Source of the DNA: Cylindrodendrum hubeiense
Lineage: Eukaryota; Ascomycota; Sordariomycetes; Hypocreales; Nectriaceae
Direction of reading: 5' to 3'
Assembly (NCBI GenBank): GCA_014621425.1
Contig: JAANBB010000008.1
Coordinates: 329,018 to 393,017, forward strand
Length of the DNA stretch: 64,000 nucleotides
Positions 44,800 to 55,216 of the stretch are shown in pieces; positions within the stretch are counted from its first letter, which is position 1, and every line of letters starts with the position of its first letter. Under the pieces are notes generated by a model that ran no database searches, was not told where the DNA came from, and worked only from the letters and a program-made list of their open reading frames with translations. Position numbers and translations under genes: made by a program.

Positions 44800-46914
44800 T
44801 CAAGTCAAAATCAGGCGTATATCACCCTGCCTTAGCACGTCCATCCAGCTCACCGTGATGTCACGCTCCTCCTTCCTTCTCTTCCAGACCTCAGTGGCCA
44901 CGTCAGCCGAAACATCAAACCCCCTCAAATTACTTCTCTGACCGGCTTCACGCAACCATCGCAACCACTTCATCTGAGAGTCCTGACTCAACGCCTCACA
45001 AGCAGCGATAAAACCAGGCCATACCATTGCTACTGTTTGACCATGTTGCAGTGAGAACTCTGTGCAGCGCAACAGATGTGTAAACGCTTGTTCAACATAA
45101 GATTGCAGGATCACAGGATTAATCTTCCGGACTCGTCGGTAGTAAAAGATGATCAGGGATGAGTGGAGTGCAAGAACTAGATGATGCATCATGAGACAAT
45201 TGTCTTCATTTGCAACTCCAGACTGAATAGACACATCTTTCAAGACTCCGTCCCAATTGCATATCTTATTTTCCAACCGTGTAGACCTTGAGTTGAAATC
45301 ATCTGTAAATGTGGAGTTACTGCTGTCCGCATAAAAGAGGTCGATTTCGTTCGCCAGGTGTGTAGTTTGTGAGATCAATCCAAGAAGCGTTTGGGGTATG
45401 CCGTATATCTCTTTGGTCGTCAAACAGCCAGTTTCAGGGTGCGTGTTGGAACGAACAAGAAGGTTTTCGAAGTTGATCGGTGAAACCAGTGCCGGATTAT
45501 CCAGTCGAGTGAGACTTTGCGTTGTCAGTGATGGGAATTCCATGCCGGTAGCCTCAATCAAAAATGCGCCTTGGCTGAGATTATGTTCTGAGAGCTGAGG
45601 ATACACGAACGTGCTCTCTTCAATGACTCTTTGGTACAAATAGATGTTGTGAAGTTGCGCCACTTTCCTTGAGATCTTTTGCTTCGACAGTCCCCGCATG
45701 CAGATAAATCTCTCAGCACCAAGTAGGTAGAACCTAGCCTCGGAAAGACTGCCACTCATAACCTGGTTTGACTGATTAGAATTCCCAACCTGAAAGATAC
45801 CTTGGATCACTTACACATAAGGTAACCATAGCAAGAAGTGCCATTAGGACGTCTTTATACTTTGCTTTCACACCCCCAGTCGACTCATCGTGCATACTTT
45901 TCCAGGCTCGGGCTTTTGCCCGGTGTTTGTAGGTTTGGCCCAGATGCCACCAATGGCTTGTGTGTTCTGGTTCGCCACATAGTCTGTCGAGGTTGAATGC
46001 ACTGATGGCAAGGATGGAAAACAGTAACGAGGCTCGTGCGGGTCCAGTATCTCCTTGAAGGACAAATTCTCCAACTGTACTTCGGGTAGATGGAAGATAC
46101 ATGGTCTGCCAGGGAGGCTTTTTGCTATATGACATCGGCAGCAACTTGGACATGTCGGATTGGTAGTTCTCTAACAGGTGACTGATGTGCGACATGTCTA
46201 GGTCTTGTATATCCCTGGCTCTCGGTGGAGATATTACTGCTAATGGGGATGGTGATGAGAACTTAGGCGACTGGAGAAGTAATTCATCCAGCTGTAGAGG
46301 CTCGTATTCGTTACTCAGCAAAGAGTCGAAATCGTAGTCCATAAAGAGCGTTAAAGGTTGTGAACTTTCGCTCATTACAAGTCCACCGTGGTTGGACGAC
46401 TGAATTTCCGACAACAGGTCATCTACATCCTGCACGGGGTCGCTCTCGGTTGGTGATACCGCGGAGCTCCCCGAGGAAGTGGTTTGGAACAATCCAAATG
46501 GGCCCTTTACCGTGGTGGTGTATGGAGTCTGGGTGTGTTCAGAGGCGGCATGCAGCTCATCTAGGACCTGTTGAATAGAGTATGGGGCCAAAGAGTGTAT
46601 CATGGTCTCCGACATGGCTATCCTCTCTCGCTCTAGCAATAGGGTCAGCAGCCAGTCAAACGGGCATGTAGAAACGACATACCAGACAGAAATACTCGGC
46701 GAGAGGTCCCAATATCTTGTGCTACCTTGGACACCCCACTCCCTTCTCCACCAGAGGGATCATATTCAATCCATAGAAGGTTATTGGCGTAGCCGCCGCA
46801 GGGCAATCCTAATCTTGTGCAATCGCCGCAGGCTGGTCTGGCTTGATCGCACTTGACCTTGCGGCCTTTGCACGTCGAGCAGCCTCCGTATGATTTGCAG
46901 AACCGGGTAGCCAT
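44800..46914 (-). CDS. Zn2Cys6 transcription factor with Fungal_trans_2-like domain
   Basis: The ATG at 46914 starts MATRFCKSYGGCSTCKGRKV. The cluster spacing is Cx2Cx6Cx6Cx2Cx6C. Exon 1 (46914-46683) joins exon 2 at 46632 (giving E-R-E-R-I-A-M). Exon 2 ends in L-L-A-M-V-T-L-C at a GTAAGT donor near 45816, and exon 3 resumes with V-M-S-G-S-L-S-E-A-R-F-Y-L-L-G-A-E-R. The long helical region with an N-terminal acidic linker fits the Fungal_trans_2/DUF3468 (ARCA-like) regulators. Length is about 660 residues. It sits inside the hydroxyproline-type cluster, divergent from the reductase gene, and is the likely pathway-specific regulator (inference from position). Confidence 0.85.
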
Positions 46915-47541
46915 GGCGCTGATTCGATTCAACCCTGGGGAACCTGCATCGTCATGCATGCAGATTCCAGAAGCAGGCCCCGAATCAGTTGTGGGCAATC
47001 ATGAGGAGGAAATGCCGAGCGTGTGGGTCGTCGTTCTTCTCGTCGGCCCGCACTTCCTGTTTAGCATGGAGTAGCGCCATGGTTCGATTGGCTTATCTGC
47101 CCTTGCGATGGCGTTATCAACGAATATGGGGCTTGAAAACCGCCTCCCGCTAACCAATTCCGTCCCTGATTAGATACTCGTTTATGTCGGAGCACTGCGA
47201 GATTACACGTAAAGTCGGCTCAGGTGTACACCAAGCATCTACATACGCACATTCACAATCTAAACGGGTCCTTTCAATTAAATTCCCAGCCAGAAGTTGC
47301 CTCCTGCTCTGAATTCTGCGCCCAGAGGCATTTGTCGGAACAGCCTTCCGTTCTGGTACCACAACCTCAAATGGGGCCATTATTCCCGGACCCAGGTATT
47401 CTGGCAGCACCAGATGTGGAATATTCTAGTATTTATATTTTAGTATTTATACTATTTGATCAATACCGCAAAAAGCTTTCATTGTGATTTGTTATATTTT
47501 TGCCAGACTCCAATCAATTCGAAGAACATTAGCCCGCCAGC
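46915..47541. promoter_or_regulatory. Divergent promoter of regulator and reductase
   Basis: About 630 bp between divergent starts. CGG/CCG triplets occur, for example CGG-N9-CCG at about 47338-47352, but none with the 6-bp spacing seen at 42461. No TATA box is obvious for the regulator. A+T-rich sequence precedes the reductase ATG. Confidence 0.4.
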
Positions 47542-48579
47542 ATGCTTATCCTCTCCCACGACCAAGTTCTCAGGACCGTCCGGTCTCTCACTAGAACGCA
47601 ATGCCTCGACATTCTTTCATCCGTGCAACAAGCACTTTCGGCGGCTTCAACAAATCCCTCGCCTATTCATCAACCGCTTCGCACACCTATTACGACAAGC
47701 ACCGGGTACACTTCACTGTTCATGCCAGCCTCAACAACAACAACAACCGGCATCAAGACCGTCACAATTCATAGTTCTGGGGGTGCCCATACCGGCGCTC
47801 TAACGCTTTTTGCGCCAAATGGAGAACTTTTGGGTCTGTTAAACGCGGAAGAATTGACTGGGTTCAGAACCGCATTAATGGCTATGCTTGGGTTCGTGGA
47901 GAGGGTTTGGGAGGGCGATGGCGAAATTGTCATTTTTGGTGCTGGGAAGCAGGCCGAATGGCATTTGAGAATGGCCATGCTGTTTGGGCCGCAGGAGGGG
48001 AAGATCAGTCAAGTCACCATTGTTGGTCGGGGCGCTGAGAGAACTGCGGCATTTGAGACACGCGTGTTGGAGGAGATGAGGCGATGTTATCCCGGAGTCG
48101 TCTTCTCGGCGCTGTGTTCAGAGGGAAATTCCGCCTACCAACAAGGGTTGGATAACGTACTGGGCAGTAGTGCAGCCATCTTTTGCTGTACACCGTCACG
48201 AGAGCCGTTATTTGCCTTCCCCAGCATCAACACGCCTAGCCGAAAAAGGTACATTAGCTTGATCGGCTCATTCAAACCGCACATGATGGAGGTGGATTCG
48301 GAGACACTTCTTTCAGGCGACCTACTCTGTGTAGACACACAAGAAGGCTGTATAAAGGAAGCCGGGGAGATGCATGCGGCCAAGGTGACACCAGAACAGG
48401 TGACACAAATAGGGGACATTCTCGCCTTAGACAAGAACCACGAGAGCAGGGAGGCTTTAAGAAAGCAAAATGTGGTGTTCAAGGCAGTAGGAATGGGGGT
48501 TCTTGATATTGTCGTGGGCAAGGCAGTTCTTGACATTGCTGCAAGCAGGCAAATGGGCACGCGTATAGACGACTTTTAG
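47542..48579 (+). CDS. Ornithine cyclodeaminase/mu-crystallin family reductase
   Basis: A single exon of 345 residues starting MLILSHDQVLRTVRSLTRTQ. Family marks are the substrate-side G-I-K-T-V-T-I (Lys), the loop L-L-N-A-E-E-L-T-G-F-R-T-A-L (Arg), the Rossmann motif I-V-I-F-G-A-G-K-Q-A-E-W-H and the later G-D-L-L-C-V-D. The superfamily contains ornithine cyclodeaminases, alanine dehydrogenases, and ketimine reductases that use NAD(P)H to reduce delta1-pyrroline-2-carboxylate to L-proline. The dehydratase at 41000 makes exactly that pyrroline carboxylate, so a reductase role fits best here. Ornithine cyclodeamination would also give proline and cannot be excluded from sequence alone. Confidence 0.85.
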   Translation: MLILSHDQVLRTVRSLTRTQCLDILSSVQQALSAASTNPSPIHQPLRTPITTSTGYTSLFMPASTTTTTGIKTVTIHSSGGAHTGALTLFAPNGELLGLLNAEELTGFRTALMAMLGFVERVWEGDGEIVIFGAGKQAEWHLRMAMLFGPQEGKISQVTIVGRGAERTAAFETRVLEEMRRCYPGVVFSALCSEGNSAYQQGLDNVLGSSAAIFCCTPSREPLFAFPSINTPSRKRYISLIGSFKPHMMEVDSETLLSGDLLCVDTQEGCIKEAGEMHAAKVTPEQVTQIGDILALDKNHESREALRKQNVVFKAVGMGVLDIVVGKAVLDIAASRQMGTRIDDF

Positions 48580-49081
48580 TTCGCAGGAGAAATTGTTAGG
48601 CACGTAGTCTCTTTCAATAGCCGCAGAGCATAGATCAACTTCATGAGGACCAAGTTCTTGCTAGCCGTTCTCCATACATATTGGCATACTGTTGGGTCGA
48701 GGCCGGATTTACATAATCCTCTGATATACCGATATGCTAGCCTGGATCAGAGCAGGTGAGACGGACCCAAGAACCCCTCTCAAGAAAAAGAGGGGCTGGG
48801 GGGATCATAGATCAATACAATCGTCCGATTCTGGATCCACACTCAATTGACCATTAACCGTGATCGAATACGAGGGCAAGCTGACGGCGCATAAGATGCC
48901 CCGCTCTGTTGTCAGCGTAATTTAAAGAGATGTTTTGAACTCCTCAGAATCCCAACGTGGCATTTCCGAGAAGGACGTAACACATGGCTGCCTGGAATTC
49001 GAGTATCAATCACTCACAATAACAGCAGCGCAAGGTCCTTTTCATCCCTCCACTCACGCCATAGCAGCCAAGTATTTCAAG
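48580..49081. other. Intergenic region
   Basis: About 500 bp. The frame of the next gene is open from 48935 but has no ATG before 49082. Nothing else is seen. Confidence 0.5.
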
Positions 49082-50605
49082 ATGCGTCTTCCGCCAGAGG
49101 TAAGAGATGAAGTCATCTCATATTTCCTCTACTTGGATCTCGACGGCCCGACCTCCCGGGTCTATGGACGAAGGACTGGTGCGTTCTATAACATTCCAGC
49201 GAAGGAAAACCCGTTCAGGAAATTTCCGATTTATCGTCTGGCACCCGATGTAGCGGTCTTGCTCAGGCTGCGCCTCGTCTCGCACGATTGGCATCACACC
49301 GCCACGCGCCTGCTGAGAGATCATTTCTGGTGGCCGCTCAAATTTGACGCCATTGAATCTCTACAAAAGGCATCAAACTGTTGTCTTCCGAGAGACGCGA
49401 ATCTGGCATCCAACATGCTTGCGCCCCTGTCCGGCCAACTCGTCGGGAAATTGGACATGACCGAGATCTATGATGCATTAACATTCCGGAGATTATATAT
49501 TGAACCGGACTCGGAAATGGATGCTGAAGATGATGACGATGATTACAATTCAAAGTTCGTTTCGCGGTATAGCTGCGAAGATGAACCGGTAGCACCCAAG
49601 GGCAAGGCTCAGGCCCAGATGCACTATGACAAGTCTACCGAGCATAAGCTGCTGCGCGGCCTGTTTGACAATCTCAAAAAAGTAGACGCTTTCAGTCTTG
49701 CTTTCCCACGGGCGACATCTGGCGACACACATCAACATCCATACGCAGAGTCCTACGACATACAGGCACTTGACGAAATCGCTGCCACCATCCAATACGG
49801 GCTGTCTTCCACGGCCTTTCAACATCTTGTTCAACTCCATCTCCGACTTCCGTGCACGCGAGATGTCGAAAGGTTCACAAATACCATGTCAAGCGACGCG
49901 CGGGGTCGGCTGAGAACTCTTCGCATTTCCATCGTGGATGAGACGGGCCAGGATGGAAATGACGAAATTGAGAACGTGAGCGACCCGGGGGAAGAAGGAG
50001 TGGCCAACGGCGCTTCTTTATACGACGGTATCCCCCCGAGCAACTTGCAAGCGGAGTTTCCAAACAGAGAGCATCAAGATGGTCTTTGGGAGTTTGTGGC
50101 ATCTTGCTCAAATCTCGAGTCTCTCTCCATTCAAGCAACTCACTTTCTTGACCTTGATCAGCTCAAGTGGCTCAAATCGCCTCAATCCCGAGGCCTTCGG
50201 TTCTTATCTCTTAACAGGATCTGGACCAGCATCTCCTCCATGATAGAGCTGCTGCGTCCCCACCCCGAATACACGGCTTCTCCGCAGGTGCGAAGCATCG
50301 CCTTGTACAAGGTCAAGGTTCACACAAACGGTGGAAACTGGTCTGAATTATTCTCGTATCTGAAGAACGACTGCCCCGACCTCGCCTGCTGCGAGGCAGA
50401 GCAGCTCACCTACTTTTCAGAACACCCCAATTTTCAGTGGAACAACAGAATATGGGAAAATTACAATGCGATTTGGACTGAGCAAAAGGAGGATTGGGAT
50501 GAATTGCGTGATATGGCACGATCCCTTATTCGGAAGGCTGGTGGAAAAGAATTCTATCCACAGCAATGTGTTGAGTTAATATTCGATGATGACGATGAAG
50601 AGTGA
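49082..50605 (+). CDS. F-box-like protein of a different family
   Basis: The first in-frame ATG (49082) starts M-R-L-P-P-E-V-R-D-E-V-I-S-Y-F, an F-box-like helix. L-R-L-V-S-H-D-W-H-H-T-A-T-R-L-L-R-D completes the motif after an insert. The protein has about 507 residues, with an acidic run near residues 142-155 and a leucine-rich C-terminal half (S-N-L-E-S-L-S-I-Q, L-R-F-L-S-L-N-R-I-W). It ends in an acidic tail (D-D-D-D-E-E). It is unrelated in detail to the tandem pair at 37-40.7 kb. It is probably a substrate receptor of an SCF complex. The frame extends upstream without an ATG, so a 5' exon cannot be excluded. Confidence 0.75.
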   Translation: MRLPPEVRDEVISYFLYLDLDGPTSRVYGRRTGAFYNIPAKENPFRKFPIYRLAPDVAVLLRLRLVSHDWHHTATRLLRDHFWWPLKFDAIESLQKASNCCLPRDANLASNMLAPLSGQLVGKLDMTEIYDALTFRRLYIEPDSEMDAEDDDDDYNSKFVSRYSCEDEPVAPKGKAQAQMHYDKSTEHKLLRGLFDNLKKVDAFSLAFPRATSGDTHQHPYAESYDIQALDEIAATIQYGLSSTAFQHLVQLHLRLPCTRDVERFTNTMSSDARGRLRTLRISIVDETGQDGNDEIENVSDPGEEGVANGASLYDGIPPSNLQAEFPNREHQDGLWEFVASCSNLESLSIQATHFLDLDQLKWLKSPQSRGLRFLSLNRIWTSISSMIELLRPHPEYTASPQVRSIALYKVKVHTNGGNWSELFSYLKNDCPDLACCEAEQLTYFSEHPNFQWNNRIWENYNAIWTEQKEDWDELRDMARSLIRKAGGKEFYPQQCVELIFDDDDEE

Positions 50606-51286
50606 GCTGGATGCCAATCTCTGCCACGTCTGTATGTACTAGTCCTCCAAGGATGGCACCACGACTATCGTGAGACGAAGATACAAGTCATAGACTAAAG
50701 TTCATGGTATATAAATGTGCGAAATCATGCCAAGTTAATGAGTGGAATTTATAATGGAGATTGACCCAAATCCACTCAAGCTCGATCAACAACCCACGAA
50801 TACAAGGGTAGGCCCCTCATCTTCAATAAAGAAAGCGAAGAAATCTCCGACGCAGTCCGTTCCCCAATATCCATTTGGCAATTACTATACTCTGCCCATT
50901 ATATAACGAATGGGGAAAAGGTGAAGCGTAAACATAACCTATGAAGACGTACTAATTAGTCATGAGTTGCGATAGTAATATGTATCGTACAACAAAGTGC
51001 GACGATATAGCTATTTAATATTGTCTTGGACATATCGAAGTGACACCATAAATTATGGGCATTCACTGAACAAGGATGATTTCCGGTCCGTAAAGGTCTA
51101 ATCAGCCTCACTTAACAGACTTTCGTAGTACCTTGATGACTACTAACACCGCATGCACTTCGCTATGTTGACATTGCCACCAACAGGCAGATCGACATGT
51201 TTATAGAGATAATCCAGCACACATGTATCCCGAAATTTCATGCAGGTTTATTAATTATTTATGGGCATTTGCATCGCTATCTTGCG
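50606..51286. other. Intergenic region between convergent genes
   Basis: About 680 bp, A+T-rich, no gene or repeat recognised. Confidence 0.5.
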
Positions 51287-53706
51287 CTATACCCAGGTGA
51301 TGTCAGGTTTCCCGCCAGGCAACATCATGCGAAACTGCCAACCTTGCTTCTGATGAATCGCAGTAACAATCTTTTGCAGCCATAAAGTAGCAAGACCAGG
51401 AAGGACATATTCACACCTTTCATGCCTCGACATCTCTACAGCCGTTTCCCACGACTGTCTGCCGCCGTCTTCGTCCCCGAGTATTAGCTGAGCATGCGCC
51501 ATCGATAAATGAATAACAGCCGCTGTCCATCTGTGCTTTGCCCTGAAGATCGCTAGTTGTTCCATTCTTTGCAGAGTAAATCTCCACATTTGCAGCGCTT
51601 CTTCAAATTGAAGTCGGTCGTGGACCGTCCGCGCGACACCTATCAGCCTGCGCATGTACAACAGCTGGTCGTTCATGTCGCCCAATTCAGGCGGTTCAAT
51701 GTCCGCAAGACGCTGTAGTATTACTTCTGCAACGTCTATTTTTCCTTGCCCAAGGCTTGCTTCCACTAACGCTAGCGACAGGCGCCGAAACGGGCGTCCC
51801 TTTTTCAGGGGTTCTGCCATCGCCTCGAGCTCTGGTCGAAGAATGTCCTCGGCTTTTCCAAATTCTTTGAGCTCGCAATATATTTCTGCCAGCTTGGAAG
51901 TAATCAAAAGGCGAGTATTGACCCGTATAGGTGTTGTAGAGTTCAGCCAAAGATGCTGTTCCAAGGAGGCCTGGGCGGTCTCAAAGTCTCCAATCGACTG
52001 GAAGAACTTTGCTGCCAATCCCTGGAGTCTGCGAGTTACCTCTATTTCAAATGTCGATAGCGGCTGTATACCTTCCCACTTATACATAGACGAGGCGATA
52101 TCATTATCGTAACGCTGGACCTTGTTTTCCAGATGAGATATATGAAGCCTTCCTCTCAGAGCACTATCATAGTGAGAGATAGAATGCGGGCCCTGGTTGA
52201 GGAAAGCACGTATCTTCATATCAGATTTATCCAGCCCTCCGTCCAAGCGGCAGATGATGCTTTCGAAAAGTGCCAACGAGGCATGCAAGTAATGGGGCAT
52301 TGATTTGCGTATCAACATCCTAGCTCGCTCGAGGGCGGCTTGACGGATTGCGAATATGTCTCTCTCGACGAAGAATAGGAGAGCCTCAATCGCATGTATT
52401 CTGAGAGACAAATTAACTCGTGTCTCGGTTGTTGCTTTATCGAGTAGGGCCCAAATTGGGGTTTTCAGCTGTGGGGACCTGGAAGTGAATTAGTAAGGAG
52501 CAAGACGTTAACTTCTGGTAGACTGGATCATACCAACTAGTATTGCCCTCAAAACAGGGAGGACAGGCAAAGCAAATTAATCTCAATGCCATGGCTGCCA
52601 AGTCTTCCTTTGTCTGAGGAGACAGAGCATTAGGAAGTAGTGCCATTACATCGGGCCGAATTGACCAAGTCGGTATACCGTCCTTTGTCTCTTGTTTTGT
52701 AATCTCTGGCAGCGCGCCAGCTTGATCGAGGGAAGCGTCATCCGATAGGAGTTCTACTAGCTCGCGAGGGAGACCAAATTCGATGGCGGTGGTGGATTGG
52801 ATCTCGCCCTCTTGGGTCCAACGCCGTTGGGAAGCTCTTACACTCTTCAGTAGTGTAACAGGAACATCAGAGCCTCCGAGGGCGACGATGAGTAAGATGA
52901 GCTGGTCTGATGATGGAAGAATATCTCCGTACTCAATGAAGAGATTGAAATATGAGAGCGACAAGGCAGAATCTAATAATTCGTTTCAGTCGACAGCTCG
53001 AGAGTAGTCCTAGGATTACTAACCATTAAGCAGGGTTGAAATCAGGCGCTGGACAAAGTCATTATAGTCTGGCGCATGCAGTCCGATTGAATGCAGATGA
53101 CTAAACGCATCGGCGTCATCCATGTTGAGATATCTCTCATACCTAGGCTAGGTGAGCATTTTCCGACACGTTTAGGGAGGCTACTTACGTGGAAGAAGGT
53201 ATGTCAAGTGGCAGCCAGAACAACGACCCAATACCACCAAGTTTACGAGCTATTTTGATGTACTTTTTGCCGGCATAACGAAGCTCCGAAGTTTTTGACC
53301 CTTGCACGAAGGTAGATACCTTCGATGAGACCCAAACTTGGGCATTTTGAGGATCCAGGCTAGACCGGAGAAATATGGACACACAGGCGAGCCTTCGACG
53401 CAGCTCGGAGTGCAGCGCATCACCAGTAGATTTCCAGAACCCGTCTATATCATCATTAAATCGGCTGCAGATCTGATTGACTTTTGGAACATCGATGGAT
53501 TTTGCCGACAGTATCTTCATTGTCCGCTGGTTGTTTGGAATGACTTGGTATCCCACATCCCGTGCGAGTGGCTTCGACTTGGCCAAAATCGACCGGATGG
53601 CTGCCAGATGTTGGGTGAGGTCAGAGGCAACGAGTTTGACACTTGTTTCGTTAGAGTCGTCCACTAGTTGACGGATGGTGTCGCAGAGACACCTTGTTTC
53701 GGCCAT
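51287..53706 (-). CDS. Large helical-repeat (TPR-like) protein of unknown family
   Basis: Four exons are inferred. The ATG at 53706 starts MAETRCLCDTIRQLVDDSN. Introns lie near 53191-53147 (GTAAGT...CTAG), 53023-52976 and 52532-52466 and are removed in frame (the last joins G-N-T-S-W to S-P-Q-L-K). The product is about 750 residues. The N-terminal part is helical and basic, and the middle contains a winged-helix-like segment (D-Q-L-I-L-L-I-V-A-L-G-G-S-D-V-P). The C-terminal 350 residues form paired helices with TPR-like spacing (G-D-F-E-T-A-Q-A-S-L-E-Q-H-L, L-K-E-F-G-K-A-E-D-I-L-R-P-E-L). This resembles the C-terminal part of fungal STAND proteins, but no NACHT or NB-ARC P-loop is seen. It could be a derived or degenerate STAND relative. 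Function unknown. Confidence 0.65.
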
Positions 53707-55216
53707 GACACTTGGTGGGAGAGTTGACTTGTGGCGTTCGTCTTCAATTTTAACCTCAATCTGATAAAATCTGGTGCATCTGATAAGGCCGAGCTTCGGA
53801 CTCGGTCTGGCGACCCACTGTGTCACGTGAATGAGATGTAGCCCCCATTTTCGAGCGGGAGCAGCATTATCAGGCGAAGCAGAGCAGCAACAGTATACGC
53901 TGCTACGGGAGACATGTTGGGATAACTTTGAGATCTTCAGTGGTTTAGATACGCGTTTCCCAGCATGCGTGTTTAATCCAGGGTCCTGCACTACCGTTTA
54001 CCTGTGATCCACTGGTGGGTCTTCGCGCCGTCAGCAACGTGGCGACAGCGATCCGGCTGAAGCGAGCTACCCTAGAGCTACTCGGTTTAGAGGACAGATT
54101 CGGTCTCTTGAACCGTGAGACGGAAGAGTGGGGGAATTTAAACTCTATACTATTGTAGAAGCTATATATTAGGTTCATGGCTTGTTGTTGGATGTCAAAA
54201 CTGTCTAACAGGGCAAAATCCTCTTGACTGGTCTGTTCGTTCTGGTGTTCACACCTGGCATCAAAAGACCGAGAACACAACAACCTCGCCCATTCCACAC
54301 AGCGCAGCCCGAACGGACTATTCAATTCTGACTAAATGTCTCTTTCTGAAATTATACTCCATCCCCAAGTTCCCAGATGTCAACCCACATGATCACCCGC
54401 CACGCCAAGCCCGATGGCGCGCCGTGGCGAACATGTCCTGGGGCGACTTTCCCATCACTGTGAGAGAAACCAGGCGCCCGCTCGCCGTCAAGTGGGGCCT
54501 CCAGGGTCGAGATCCGTCCGACTCTCACTTGGGAGAATTTTGGCAGCGTTGTCTGGCGCCAAGTGGGGCGGGGAATTCCGGGGGCCGAGTCTTCTTCGCG
54601 ATGAACCCCCACTCGATCGGATTAGACGGGGATTGCTGGGCTTGAGGTTTTATCTGATCCGTCTAAAGCACGTATGTGGTGTAGCGGAATGTTACGCAGC
54701 GTGCAGGTGGGGTATGCCGTTCACCCATTCAAGAGACGTGCAAGCTTCGAGCTCCTTCACAGCACGTAATGGTGAGGCGAGGCATCTTCTCAGAATCAGT
54801 GCTGTTAAGATCGTTTTCTAACGACCAGATTGACGCCCGAACCTACCATATCAACTCATATCCAATAAAACCACCACGGCTGAACCGAGAGCTCAAACCA
54901 TCACAGTACGATCAACCTCGTTCACCTTAGAAATGGATTCGGATGAAGCCTACCAAACCATCCTAGTCGCCGACGTCGGCTCTGCATGACGCGTCTGGGT
55001 CTAAGCGGGTCCTCTTACCCAGTATCACCTAGCGCTGCTCGTTTGGAGAATCGTTGCAACATGCGACCTTGGCAGCATCCAAGCGTTCAGAGCCGAAAAC
55101 CCAGCTGGCCCACAATTCCTTCATCTGATAAAGACCCGAGTGTCAGCCCTGATCTGCTCAGGAAATCTCCCAGAGCATCACGCCTTCATCCAGTATCTCC
55201 TCTCACTCCCATTGAC
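53707..55216. other. Divergent promoter region with a small upstream ORF
   Basis: About 1.5 kb. The frame of the helical protein is open back to 53991 without a better ATG. A short 18-codon ATG frame starts at 54932 and stops at 54988, upstream of the MFS gene; it could be a uORF. The frame of the MFS gene is open back to 54986. Confidence 0.4.
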
